A DNA stretch of 64,000 nt from Takakia lepidozioides (lineage: Eukaryota; Streptophyta; Takakiopsida; Takakiales; Takakiaceae). The stretch covers positions 88,082,756-88,146,755 of the forward strand of contig CM060731.1 of assembly GCA_030704615.1 (NCBI GenBank). Direction: 5' to 3'. The notes below the pieces were generated by a model. The model made no database searches. It was not told where the DNA came from and saw nothing but the letters and a program-made list of their open reading frames with translations. Below are positions 10,340-22,288 of the stretch, piece after piece (within the stretch, counting starts at the first letter, position 1; the number at the start of each line of letters is the position of its first letter). A program made the position numbers and the translations under genes.

Positions 10340-12293
10340 TCTATAACTGCCTTCATGGTATTTTTGAAACTTTCCAACTGCCTCTCGCGGGCCCTGTCCC
10401 TAGTGTCGTTTCGACGATAAGCCGCCTCGTACGCCTCATTCATTCGGCGTTGACATATTATAGCATCTTCCAGTTCGAACAACAACAAATGTCTCCCAAT
10501 CGGTTCTCGGTTATACAATTCGTTCTCCACCGGCACCCATGGAACCTGTGGGAGCCGGATAAACCTGGACCTTCTCTGACTCCAATGCCCTCCCAAATTG
10601 CGGCAAAATGGCTCTCTCTCCCACCAATCGGGAATGCCTCCCCCACGTATCGTTATCTCCCAGTCAGATGTGACCCAGAAATACTGGGGATCTTTAATGT
10701 ATGCCGGGTTTCCGGCATGTATGGCATGCATTTCTCTGTCTGCATCCCATATCAAGTTCTTGCCCCAATGCACAAAATTCAAAAATATAAAACATCTAAT
10801 GGGAGGTTGTGTCGATTGTATTCAAAACCTATGGGCATCCTTTCCTTCAAGCCCACCAGCTCATAGAAACGGTGATGGATTGGTGGACGGCATTCTGGGC
10901 AAGCGCTCATCCGCAAGGTTTGCGGGATAAGACATGTGAGATGGAATATATGTCCACATGATCCAGGTAGATGACGTCCCTTTGGGCCATATGGATTCCT
11001 GCATATCGAACAAACTGTGTCATCTGATATCCATGCTGGCAAAATGCCTCGTGGTATCTCCTCCCTCTGGGCCGATTTGATGTGGTTGGTCATCTTTGTT
11101 GTGGTGTCTCACTCCTCCTCTATCTCCAATTCCCAGTTTATGCTTCTATTCGACCCCGAAATTCTATGCTCACATTGATCGAACATAGATTCCACATCTG
11201 CCCAATTGTTATACCCGGTGAACACGTTTGATGCGTTGCGGAGATCGTTATACCTTTGCATGTTGATATAAATGCTATCCACGCTATAGTTTGACATGCG
11301 TGCGACACGTTGCAAGGCTGACAGTGCCCGCTCTACTCATACTTCTCTGGAGGCCAAATGGGTCGCCCATTGTACCCAATTCTCCCAATCATCATTCATG
11401 GGACCCATGTCTGAATCTCTAATGTTTTCGACAACTGCCATGCAGTTGCCATGGCAATGTCCCGCTCCTTTGTAACGCGGTCGACATCAGATATCGGATT
11501 CATCTCAGATTGAGTGATGGCCCTCGAGCATTCCCCGGTTTCCATTACTAGTTCTTTTCCTTTTCTCCTTCTTTCATCGGTAATTCGCTGTTCCTCAACC
11601 ATGGTTTCATCGGCCGCAGGGTCAAGGATGTCCGTAATTTCGTGAATGATACGGTTAATACTGCAATCGGGCATTGCAAACTCCGCGTCCATGTCCACGA
11701 CGTTTGTTCAAACTTCATTGTCGACAACAGTGCCTTCATTGTTTGGAGGCATGTCTTGCAATCTAGCTTCCAATTCGGCTATGCGCAATGTTTGCCAGTC
11801 CAGTCGGTCGTGCAGGGTCTTGATTCGTTGGTCTCTTTCCGCCAGTCCTCTAACGTTGCAGCCAGATGTGTTCCAAACATGTCCGGGATGTACTCCAAAT
11901 CGTATAACATCCTTGCGTTCCTCCTACTAGCAGTTTGCCAATTCACTGGACGCAATAGTATGACCTCTACGTACAACATGGCTGCCAAGGTGTACAGGAT
12001 TTGGCCCTTTAAGAGAGGTTGACCCCACAATGTGCAATGCACCTATGTTGAAAATGCAAGTTCGCGCAAGACCTGGATTCTGCGTAATTGTTTCAAGTTT
12101 GCACGTCATACCTATCTATATGCCACAATCGATTGATGTGGTACCACTTCACGAATTTTTTGCATCTCGCCATCGGCCACCTGAAATCTTCCGGAAAATC
12201 CTCCCAGCCCTCTTCTGCTAGTATGCTAGGGTCATCATATACTTCCCAGTTCAAGTCTTGCCTTGACCCTTTGATTTTCTTAGACCCCCTCAA
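10340..12293 (-). pseudogene. RING-H2 zinc-finger gene, multi-frame (introns or decay)
   Basis: On the minus strand, reading from 12,293 down, successive open blocks fit one gene: an acidic start with FVKWYHINRLWHIDRY, a block with NWQTASRRNARMLYDLEY, a charged block (11,396-11,739), a block ending in an acidic tail (11,109-11,315), the RING block (10,779-11,093) and a C-terminal block (10,321-10,782). The RING block has C28, C31, C46, H48, H51, C54, C65 and C68 (CSIC, CGHIFHLTC, CPEC), the RING-H2 spacing of ubiquitin E3 ligases. Frame changes between blocks could be introns or indels; I could not fix the borders. A motif like KWYHINRL also occurs at 45.29 kb. The GCGACCGCC array starts 0.5 kb upstream of the gene. 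Confidence 0.5.
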
Positions 12294-12779
12294 CCGTGGC
12301 GAGACCTACGTGCACCACTCCGCACTTTCCCCTGAGTTTGAAAGGGAGGTCAACTGAAAGCATCTAAAACACTCCACGACTGCTTCTAAACTATTGTATA
12401 GATAGAAGGATCTTTTTACCCCTTTCAAGTCAAAGACTCATTTACATCAATCTCAAAGCATCCCTACTATACCCTGTCTATTCTTCAACAACCCAACAGT
12501 TATTAGGTTACGCATCTGCTGCACTTTGAGTCTTGGGCAGTGTGTCATGTTTCTTGGTCTCTTCGACTTTTGTCCATTGAGAGTTGTCAGGTTCGTGTTT
12601 TACTGGTTGTCGCAGAGCAGTGCCTTTACTAGGAACATAGTCTTTTGTCCCTTGGACTTAAATCTCCATCAGAGATTGTTGGTTCTCGAAACACTGATCA
12701 CAGTGTGTGTGCCTTATGGCGTAATTGGGGTTTTAATTTTTTTCCCCTCAAAATAATTATTTCAATAAACTAATCAGGG

Positions 12780-14030
12780 AGTCAATCCCCCTGTTCTTAA
12801 AATTATTTATTTAAATTAAATTAAATTAAATTAAATTAAAAAAAAACCCGCCAGTACCGGCGGTCGCTTCATTTCCAAAAACATTAAAATAAAAGTGACA
12901 TTTACAAAACAAAAATAATTACATCGACCGCCATTACTAGCGGTTGTTCCATTTTCCCAAAAGAACAAAAAAACGACCGCCAGTAACGGCGGTCGCTCCA
13001 TTTCCCAAAAAATTTAAAAAAAAACGACTGCCACTAATGGCGGTTGTTGCATTTACAAAATAAATATAATTACAGCAACCGCCAGTAATGGCGGTCACTC
13101 CATTTTCCCCGAATAAACAAAAAAGCGATAGCCAGTAATGGCGGTCGCTCAATTTCCAAAAAAATTTAAATTAAAGCGATCGACACTAATGGCGGGTCGC
13201 TGCATTTACAAAATAAAAAAAATAACAGCGACCGCCAGTAATGGTGGCCAGGCCATTTTCCCAAAAAAAAAAAAAAAAACGACCGCCAGTAGCGGCAGTC
13301 GCTCCATTTCGCAAAAAAATGAAATAAAAGCGACCGCCATTACTGGCAGTCGCTGCATTTACAAAAAATAAAAACTTAAAGCAACCGCCAGTAATGGAAG
13401 TGAGGGGAGAATGACTCGGAGCCTCCATTGGCTTATATGCCCCCCCTCGCCTCATTCCTCGCTCCAGGGCACACCTCCTGGAAGCGACCGCCACCTTGGC
13501 GGTCGCTCCATTTTAAAAACAAAAAAAAACGACCGCCAGTAATGGCGGTCGCTGGATTTACAAAAAATAAAAACTTAAAGCGAACGCCAGTAATGGAAGT
13601 GAGGGGAGAATGACTCGGAGCCTCCCTTGGCTTATATGCCCCCCCACCCCCTGCCTCATTCGTCGGGCTACGCGCAGGACACACCTCGTACAAGCAACCG
13701 CCACCTTGGCAGTCGCTCCATTTAATTTTTTTTTAAAAAAACGACCGCCACAAATGGCGGTCGATCCATTCTCCAAAATTAAAAAAATAAGCGACCGCCA
13801 GTAATGGCGGTCGCTGAATTTACAGAAAATATAAAAATTAAAGCGACCGCTAGTAATGGCGGTCGCTCCATTTACATAAAATATATTACGAGCAACGCCA
13901 GTAATGGCGGTCGCTCCATTTACCCAAAAAAAAAAAACGACCGCCAGTAATGGCGATCGCTGCATTTACAAAGAATAAAACATAAAAGCGACCGCCAGTG
14001 ATGCCGGTCGCTGCATTAAAATAAAAAATA
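12780..14030. repeat. array of about 21 GCGACCGCC/GGCGGTCGC palindromes
   Basis: Each unit is GCGACCGCC, a 4-6 nt centre such as AGTAAT, then GGCGGTCGC. Units lie about 50-52 bp apart (for example 13,228, 13,279, 13,330, 13,381) with AT-rich spacers. Two places (about 13,398-13,500 and 13,596-13,710) hold copies of a roughly 100-bp unique insert with TTGGCTTATATGCCCCCC. Similar arrays are at 24.17-24.39, 52.19-52.61 and 54.85-55.17 kb. Such palindromes near transposase genes are typical of subterminal repeats of plant DNA transposons. Confidence 0.8.
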
Positions 14031-14830
14031 ATGCAGAGTTGGAAGCATTGACACAATTGTTCTTCATTACACGAGCAAATCACCGAACATAAACATGAGC
14101 AAGTGACTATGCCTTTGGCCGACATTTTGGGTGGTATACACATGGGCAACATCTTTTATTTCGCAACACATACACAACAACAATACAAATACTCATAGTG
14201 ACGAGGATCACACTGACATTACTTCACTACAGAAATGTAAACATCTCCACTAAAATGTGCTGCTGCATGCCTAGAGCTGTTTTGCTTCAATTCCTTCTAC
14301 TGCTTCGACGGCGGGACGAAGAAGATCCTAATCTCGATGCTCCGATGGGCTGAAAATCCGAGTCACCCTCGACTTCACCACCATTGCCATGATCAGTGCT
14401 GGAATCGTCCTCCCTATCCGACCTCCCATGTCCAGGCCTTTGAATCTGCAAGCGACCTCGAACCACATTTAGTTCTCTCTGAGGTCGACTCCCACTCCAG
14501 TCTTGAATACCATCTACGGTATCTGGCCTATTTGTGGGCCGATCGCCTACAAAAGGTTGGACTATTCTTTGTCGTTTATGGACTTGGGACGCAATCGAAG
14601 GAGGTACTGGAGGAGGGTGTGCCCGAGATGGACCAGCATTAGATGGTTCGGCATGTGAGGAACCATGGGTCTGCTGCGCAATACGTCGGTTAAGGTGGAA
14701 CTGTAATGGCAGGTTGTCATCATCGGAGGCTTCAACTTCCGTCCGGTCCAATGCAGCAGAATGATGCGTGCGTGTGGAAAACAGATCAACCCTGTTGCTC
14801 CTTAATGCCCGTTGTGTTGATGGGGAGTTG

Positions 14831-15556
14831 TGTCGCGCACCTCACTTCGGTAAGCTCCCCTTCAAGTCAAAGTTTCTTGCTTTTGATGCGCGCACCTAAC
14901 TCCCAAACTGGCCGTCGGACCAACTCGGAGCTTCGGCTGCTGACCGGGACATAACGGTCCCCCTTTACTCCTCCACAAGACCCTCACTCAATTTGGGCCT
15001 AGTGGAAATTCCCTTTGGTTGTTGGCAGTCCGGAACAACTCCCCACACCTTGGTCGCTTTTCGGCTCGCACGCTTACTCACTAGTTTTTGGTCACCAACG
15101 GGCTTGCACCGTTCTCGGGGTTACTACTCCCTATATATACTTCTGTGACTGTCCGCGGGGGTTTCACAAACAACCCAGTCATTTTATGGCGAACCACCAC
15201 GAAAACCCTCGATTCCCGGTGATGAGTCGTGATGAGTCTTGGCCCACCCACCACGGCCCCATTGGACCGTGATGAGCCCCAAGACTCCCCACGACTCCCA
15301 CCACAAGGTCTCCGCCCCATGATAAGTCATATGCCACCCCCACTAAGACCCACTAAGCTACCACCACCCTTCGTGGAACCACCCCCACCACAACCCGATG
15401 TGTGGGGCTCCACCTAGTGAGTGCCTCCGCCTCCTTGAGTGCCTTGGGCACTCAATGGTGCTTCAGCCCCCGTACCTATTGTTGCCACTGCCCCCACCAT
15501 AGGGGCAGCTCCTCTTGTGTCCCAACCCCCTGCTCTCAAGGCAAAGGGCCGCGACA
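14831..15556 (-). repeat. 3' LTR of G1
   Basis: 726 bp, TGTCGC to GCGACA on the plus strand, closely matching 20,574-21,298. It carries a TATA-like CCTATATATA near 15,129 (the other strand serves transcription). A GT-rich purine tract just inside (rc of 15,557-15,575) is the likely polypurine tract. Confidence 0.85.
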
Positions 15557-16524
15557 CACACCCCTACCAACAGGGAGTCGATGTCCTCATCGACTTGTCC
15601 ATTTTGCAGAAACTAACATCCAAGTTGTGGCGTCCCACATCAAGGAGTTTGTTTCCGTACCATGGCGTCCCATGGCAAAGAACCAAACCCCCACTTCACT
15701 CTACTCTCCACTAGCTAGTTCGGCCGACTTCCTCCAAGTCCCGGCCAAAGGTGGAGCCTCTCAAGCTCTTCCCAGTGCACTCTTCTTGGCCCACTTCAAG
15801 GCCAAGGAACGATCCTCCCCGAGGATCAAATCGCCTTACTGCAACAACATTGCTTGCGACCGTTCATGATGCCGCTTTTGGCATCACCTTGAGCAAGGGT
15901 TCACCTTGAACCTTTTTTTACTAGGAAGATAACCTTGAACCAACCGTGCGCCCCAATCACTACAATTGGGTCCGCCTTGGAATGCTGGCCTGAGGTACGG
16001 GAACACACCGAAGCACTACGGCTTCATCCCGAGGCTACACGATTATAGTACGTGAACGGAAGCACGTAGCTTCCGCGTTAGCCCGCACTACAAGGCAACT
16101 CCCTCGGTAGCGTAGTTATAGTACGCGCACGCGCCAGATGCGCACTAGCACGTGAACTCCCAAAGAAGGCGCAAGTTTCCTTGCCCCTTGGATGGGAGTC
16201 ACCCGATTTTGGCACTGCGCAAACACACGGTTAATCCAATTTACCTCTCCCACTTTTGTAAGTTAGCATGCATTCTACACACTAGTCAACCATACCATGC
16301 ATCACCATTCCAAACAAAATAGGACGCACAACATTTGGAAACCATTTCATTTATAAACAAAATTTGTGCAACACAAGTTTTTGCAATCGGATTCCTGAGC
16401 TAGCTAAGCCGGACTAAGCATGCATTTCCTCCCCCACGATCCAAGGTTAATGTCCCCATCAACGCTTTTTCCGCTTTTGAGGTCGCCCTTTGAAAGCTGC
16501 AACCGCCTCGGATGCGTTTCCCAT

Positions 16525-17972
16525 TTATGAGGCACGCACCCAAGTTGCCTCCACTTGATGATAGCCCTTCCATTTCACGAGATACTCTGTTTCTTGATTC
16601 TTGAACCTCCTCGACTTAAGCACTACCTCCACCTCATACTCAGGTTCATTTTCATGATCCAACAGCACAGGTGGCGGACGCAACACTTGATGCCGATTCG
16701 GACGCGCTTCATCTTTGAAGTTAGGCTTCAAAACGGAGACGTGGAATACCGGATGTACCTTGCTGTTTGCCGGCAGCTCCAATTCATACACATCCTCATT
16801 CATAACCTTCCGGATGCGAAAGGGCCCCGCATACGGAGGTACAAACTTCGGACTCACTTCCGGAGGTAGTCAAAATTTCTTGATGTTCAACCAGACCTCC
16901 GTGTCTGCCTCAAACTTAACTTCCCTCTGCTTCCAATTCGCCTGCCATTCATACCGTTTCCTAGCTTTGGCAACGTTGTACTTTGCGAGCTCCAACAAAC
17001 GCTCGCGTTCTTCCAACACCGTTGCTGCTGCCGGTTCCTCAACGTCCTAAGCAACCCAACTTGTCGGCACCAGAGGTGCTTTTCCATAGACCAATACAAA
17101 AGGGGAAACTCCCGTTGCGGAGTGTTTTGTGCTATTATAACAGAACTCTGCCGCATCCAAGTGCTCCACCCAGTCTGATTGGTCTGCCGACACATAATTC
17201 CGCAAGATCTGCTTCACCACGGAATTCACTCTTTCCGTTTGGCCGTCCGTCGTAGGTCGGAAGGCCATGCTCATCTTGAGCCTCGTCCCCATTTTCTTCC
17301 AAAGTGCCCTCCAAAATTTACTTGTAAACTTTGGATCGCGGTCCGAGACAATATCCTTCGGAAGTCCATGATGCTTGAAGACGTGGGCGAAGTAAAGTCG
17401 TCCCGTCTCCTGCGCCGTTGCCGTCTCCTTGGTGGGAATGAAATGGCCCATTTTACTGAACCTATCCACCACCACCATGATTGCATCGAATCTTTTTGAC
17501 AGCGGCATAGCAGTCATGAATCCATCGAGACACTTTCCCAAGACCCCTCTGAAATCGGCAAGGGTTGTAACAGCCCCGCTTGCTTTTTGTACTTGCTCCG
17601 GTTTTGTTGGCATGTGGTGCATGTCTTGACATACTCCTCGGCCTCCTCCCTCAGTTTGGGCCAGAAATACTCTTTCTTCAAGAGTTCCGCGGTGCGCTTA
17701 GCTCCACCGTGGCCCGCAAGCGGGCCATCATGGCATTCTCTCAAGAGACTATCTCTGATCCCTCCCTTCGGCACGTAGAGACGCTTTTGCTTGTACCGAA
17801 GCAGTCCATTGTGCAAGTGGAATTGTGATTTAATCCCCAGCCTCAAGTCCCGCATCACGGACTTCGCCATCTCATCCTTCCGGTAAGCCTTCCGGATCTT
17901 CCATTGGAGCGCCGTCTCGCCCCTGTACACCAACATGAGCTGCTGCTTTCTACTTAAAGCATCGGCCACCAC
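16525..17972 (-). pseudogene. G1 integrase with chromodomain
   Basis: The zinc-binding N-terminus ends in CTTCQQNRSKYKK. The core has VVDRFSKMGHFIP, DIVSDRDPKF and RPTTDGQTERVNS, giving the D,D,E triad. The C-terminal part has a chromodomain (EYEVEVVLKSRRF, EYLVKWKGYHQVEATW near 16,540-16,650), the mark of chromoviruses that target heterochromatin. Frame breaks occur near 17,520, 17,050 and 16,860. Confidence 0.85.
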
Positions 17973-18033
17973 ATTGTCCCTTCCCAGTTTGTACTAGATA
18001 TCCACGTCAAACACTGCCAAAGTGTCTTGCCAC

Positions 18034-19256
18034 CTAAGTTGTTTTTGGGGACAACTTAGGCTGTGTGGCAAAATACTTCACCGTGACATTGTCTGTGAAC
18101 ACCTTCACCGGGTTGGAACCAACATAGTGGCGCCAAAGCTCAAGGCAATGCACCACCGCCTTCATTTCTTTCTCATGCGTAGGCCACCGTCGCTCCACTT
18201 CATTCAATTTCTTACTTTCGTAAGCCACTGGACGTCCATCCTGCATGAGCACATCCCCAATTGCGAAGTCCGACGCATCTGTATGAATCTCAAATGGACA
18301 GTCGAACTCCGGGATTTTCAGGACTGGAGCTTCCGCCATCCGCTGCTTCAACTCGGCAAAAGCTTGGCCACAAAAGGTGTTCCATACCCATATCTTGGAC
18401 TTACACAGAAGGTCTGACAGCAGCCTCGCGATCTTGGCGAAATTCCTCACATACTTTCGGTAATAGGAGGCGAGTCCTAGGAAGGATCGCACTCCCTGGA
18501 CCGAAGTCGGAGGCTCCCAGTCCAAGATCGCCCTCATCTTTTGGTCATCCATTTTGATCCCATCCTGTGTAATCACATGCCCTAGGAACTCCACTTTTGT
18601 GACCCCGAATTCGCACTTCGAAGCTTTGACATACAGCTTCCCTTCCCGCAATTTCTGGAACACCCTTTTGAGGTGCTCCAGGTACTCTTCCTTTGTTTTC
18701 GAGTACACCAAGATGTCGTCGATGTACACGATCACAAAGTCATCCAACCACTCCTGGAAAAGGCTGTTCATTAGCGTGCTAAAGGTCGCGGGTGCGTTGG
18801 TGAGCCCAAAAGGCATCACCAAAAACTGATATGAACCATATCTTGTCCTGCATTCTCCTTATCTCCTTTTGCCACTCGGACTTGATGGTAGCCGGAGCGC
18901 AAATCGATTCGTCTGAAATACTTTGCTCCTGCCAACCGATCAAAGAGGTCGTCGATCCTTGGCAAAGGGTACCGGTTTTTTATAGTCACCTTATTCAGAG
19001 CCCTGTAATCGACACACATCCACAGCGTCCCATCCTTCTTGTCTGCGAATAGCACCGGGGCTCCGTAAGGTGACTTACTCGGCTGGATGTACCTCTTTGA
19101 CATTAGATCCTTGAGCTGAGCCTTCAGCTCGACCAACTCTCTGTGGCTCAACCGGTAGGGCGCCTTAGCAGGCGGCTCCGATCCCGGTATCACCTCAATC
19201 TTGTGGTCAACTTCTCTTCGCGGTGGCAAGCCGCTTGGTAAATCCTCCGGCATCAC
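18034..19256 (-). pseudogene. G1 reverse transcriptase and RNase H
   Basis: RT blocks are visible: [32 protein letters not shown], then [10 protein letters not shown] and the catalytic [12 protein letters not shown] near 18,710-18,740. RNase H follows with [14 protein letters not shown] and [10 protein letters not shown]. The frame breaks near 18,830 where G3 has about 10 more bases. Confidence 0.85.
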
Positions 19257-19690
19257 ATCCTGGTATTTCTCCAGGATCCCCTTGGTCTGGGCTTGGCTCC
19301 CTATCGTATTTTCCTTCCACTTGTCTTACGTAAAGCAAAAACTGGCTCCTGAGCTGAAGAGGAACATCGAACGCCAACCTCGTCGCCAATTGTGGTTCTC
19401 CTTTGGCAGAACGCACTTCAATGGAGGCCCCCACATCACTTGTCGGGAGCCCAAGCTTCCGTGCCGTTGCCGGTGTCATGAAGGAGTGCGACGCTCCTGT
19501 GTCCACCAACAACGACACGTTAGTTCCGGAAATTATCCCACACACGAACATTAACTGACTCCCTTTACGCAAGGGGCCAGTCTCCTGATACAACTCACAA
19601 GAGTAGTTGCCTACCTTGCAAGTCTTGGCAACCACCACTTCCACCAAGCGGCTGATGGAATCTTCGGACAGCTCCGTGGTTGCCCGAGTC
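19207..19690 (-). pseudogene. G1 aspartic protease
   Basis: The active-site motif LLVDTGASHSFM near 19,480-19,512 identifies the retroviral-type protease that cuts the polyprotein. It follows gag and comes before RT, as in Ty3/gypsy. About 250 bp of the protease-RT linker seen in G3 (60,900-61,130) appears to be missing. Confidence 0.75.
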
Positions 19691-20520
19691 ATGTTCAATT
19701 GACGGGGCTTCGCGCACTTCTTAGCCATGTGCCCGGGCTCCCCGCAATTAAAGCACACTCCATCGAAGGTCGCCTTTTGTCTGCTATAAGCCATCGCACC
19801 TGATTTTTCTTTCGGAGCACCAGGTGCCGCCTTGACGTGCGAAGGCCCTCCCTTTGATTTCCATGTGCCATTGTCGCCGTGTGGCCTATCCCACTTCTTT
19901 TCCGGTTGGAAGGAGTCACCCTCCCGCCGAGTCTTCTTGTAGTTCAGCTCCGTACGGCCTTGTCTTTTGTCCCTAGGGACATCCGAGAAACATTCAGCCC
20001 TTTCAATTGCCTCGTTCAAAGTCTTAGGTGGCTTCTCCTCCAACTTCCGCCTGGCCCATGGGGCCAGTCTCGCCACAAAGTTGAAGACCATTTTTGGTTC
20101 CGCCATATCCGCGACTTTGAGCAATAGCACATTGAAAGCCTGAACATATCCCCGAATGTCATCCGTTTGCTTCAAATTCCTCATCTTGTCCCGGGTGAGC
20201 CAGGACGCGTTGAGGGGCACAAACTGTCTTTACATAAGTTCCTTGAACCCACTCCAGCTCAAGGTTTATGGGTTTGGACCTTGGTCATGAAGGCGTTTTT
20301 GCCACCATTGCTGAGCATAACCCCTCAAATAGGTGGGAGCCACTTCCACCCGATCCTCATCACTCAACTTGGCCGCCCGGAAGTAGTGCTCTAGCTCCAA
20401 GAGCCAGGTGTTGAGTGCCTTCTGATTGCCGCTTCGGTGACACGTCGCCCCCACCGGGCTCACCAAGATCATCATCTTTCGGGCCGTTCCGCTTTCATTT
20501 TGTCTTGCCCAACCCCATGA
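19690..20520 (-). pseudogene. G1 gag with CCHC zinc knuckle
   Basis: The capsid-type gag has RGYAQQWWQKRLHD and RRKLEEKPPKTLNEAIERAE, and ends in a CCHC knuckle CFNCGEPGHMAKKC near 19,718-19,760. Compared with the gag of G3 (48,099-49,117) it lacks roughly 250 bp between the start region and QKALNTWLLELE, and has an early in-frame TGA. It is therefore defective. Confidence 0.75.
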
Positions 20521-20573
20521 TGAGGCCGATCTCAAGGATGATCGCGTACTGAACTCTAAGCTCTGATACCAAG

Positions 20574-21298
20574 TGCCGTGCACCTCACTTCGGTAAGCTC
20601 CCCTTCAAGTCATAGTTACTCGCTTTTGATGCACGCGCCTAACTCCCAAACTGGCCGTCGGGCCAACTCGGAGCTTCGGCTGCTGACAGGGACATAACGG
20701 TCCCCCTTTACTCCTCCACAAGACCCTCACTCAATTTGGGCCTAGTGGAAATTCCCTTTGGTTGTTGGCAGTCCGGAACAACTCCCCACACCTTGGTCGC
20801 TTTCCGGCTCGCACGCTTACTCACTAATTTTTGGTCACCAACGGGCTTGCACCGTTCTCGGGGTTACTACTCCCTATATATCTTCTGTGACTGTCCGCGG
20901 GGGTCTCACAAACAACCCAGTAAGTTTTTATGGCAACCGCCACAAAAACCCTCGATTCCCGGTGATGAGTCGCGGTGAGTCTTGGCCCACCCACCACGGC
21001 CCATTGGACCGTGATGAGTCCCAAGACTCCCCACGACTCCCACCACAAGGTCTCCGCCCCATGGTGAGTCCTATGCCACTCCCACTAAGACCCACTTAGC
21101 TACCACCACCCTTCGTTTAACCACCCCCACAGCAGCCCGGTGTGTGGGGCTCCACCTAGTGAGCGCCTCTACCTCCTTGAGTGCCTGGGGCACTCAAGGG
21201 TGCTTCAGCCCCCGTACCTATTGTTGCCACTGTCCCCATCATAGGGGCAGCCCCTCTTGTGTCCCGACCCCCTGCCCTCAAGGCAAAGGGCCGCGACA
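20574..21298 (-). repeat. 5' LTR of G1
   Basis: 725 bp, the partner of 14,831-15,556. The inner end has TGCCGT in place of TGTCGC. The outer end CCGCGACA touches the target duplication AGCTG. The two LTRs differ at scattered sites, so the insertion is not very recent. Confidence 0.85.
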
Positions 21299-22216
21299 AG
21301 CTGGATCGGTTTTGGCATTGTGGTGGAGCTGGTCGTATCGGTGAGACATGTTCTCGTCCCGTCGACTGTACAATGGGTTCGGCACCATCGTTTGTATGAA
21401 CAGGGTTGCGTACGTCGCTCGGTCCTGGTAGTTCATCACCCCTGAGCTCCATTGGGGCACTGCCGGTGGCTTCAGCGTGTAGTGGGGGACGAGGGTCGAC
21501 CCCAACTTCATTCTGAGGACCATGTTCTAGGGAGGATACAATTGCAGCTTCACCTTCATCTGCGATACATACTTCCTCAAGAAGGTCATCAAAGGTCGGC
21601 TGGATATAGGCATCCTTCTTTGTGAACGTAAACGGATTATACGCATTGTGAGGAGCATCATCGGACCCATCTCCACTATCGGAGGCAGATGACTCCCTCT
21701 GAGACTCAGTATCGTCACTCGTCGAATCTACCTTAGAAGCAAAGTCTTTGGAATGTAAATTCCTCTCATACCATGCTGCAGCATCATTCGCTGCTCTCTC
21801 ACATAGCAGTCGGTAATTGGTATACACATACACCAATTTGTCAGCCCTCGCGGGATTCAACCTGTTGCGAATCTTGTTGTGAACAAATGAGTAATTGCTC
21901 CAATTGCGTTCGCAAGATGAGGCAGAGCACACTTGGGCAAGAATACGCTTTGCAATGGGAGCCAATGTTCTTGCTCCAGCTCCAATCAAATATTCCCACC
22001 ATTCATGTGACAACATATTGAGCTATTTTGGATCCGATATGTCCTCAAAAAGGTCGCGGCGATCTGAGAAGCATTGGTACTCGGATATAGCTATCTTTGT
22101 CATGTTTGGCGGAGCCAGTCGCATGAGCACTCGCACGAGGCCGGCCTTGGCATCAGCGTTGTCGAGCAGCATGGTATTGTCGAGCAAGAATGGATTGAGC
22201 AAAGCCCCCGCATAAT

Positions 22217-22288
22217 GCAAGTCCGTTCGAACCATCGACCATGAGGATGCATTTTACCACCGTCGGTCGATGGTTCGAACGGACTTGC
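22217..22288. repeat. 24-bp inverted repeat with 24-nt loop inside hAT coding sequence
   Basis: The left arm GCAAGTCCGTTCGAACCATC plus GACC (22,217-22,240) is exactly repeated in reverse at 22,265-22,288. Each arm contains the palindrome GTTCGAAC. It interrupts the hAT frame, since the coding blocks on either side are in different frames. Confidence 0.9.

Larger units (their letters stand above)
14831..21298 (-). mobile_element. full-length Ty3/gypsy chromovirus element G1 inside the hAT gene
   Basis: The element runs on the minus strand, with LTRs at 14,831-15,556 and 20,574-21,298 that begin TGTCGC (or TGCCGT) and end GCGACA. The flanks are AGTTG (14,826-14,830) and AGCTG (21,299-21,303), a 5-bp target duplication with one change. 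The primer-binding site TGGTATCAGAGC (initiator Met tRNA) is at 20,560-20,571. Domain order is gag, protease, RT, RNase H, integrase, chromodomain. The about 960 bp between the integrase end and the 3' LTR holds no gene. Coding is broken: a gag deletion and stop, and a short deletion in RT near 18,840. Confidence 0.9.

Noticed and set aside
13186-13965. ORFs in the GCGACCGCC array on the minus strand
   Set aside because: Phe-rich translations of the AT-rich spacers and palindromes.
14831-21298. G1 as an active autonomous retrotransposon
   Set aside because: Gag deletion and stop, RT deletion and several frame breaks in integrase.
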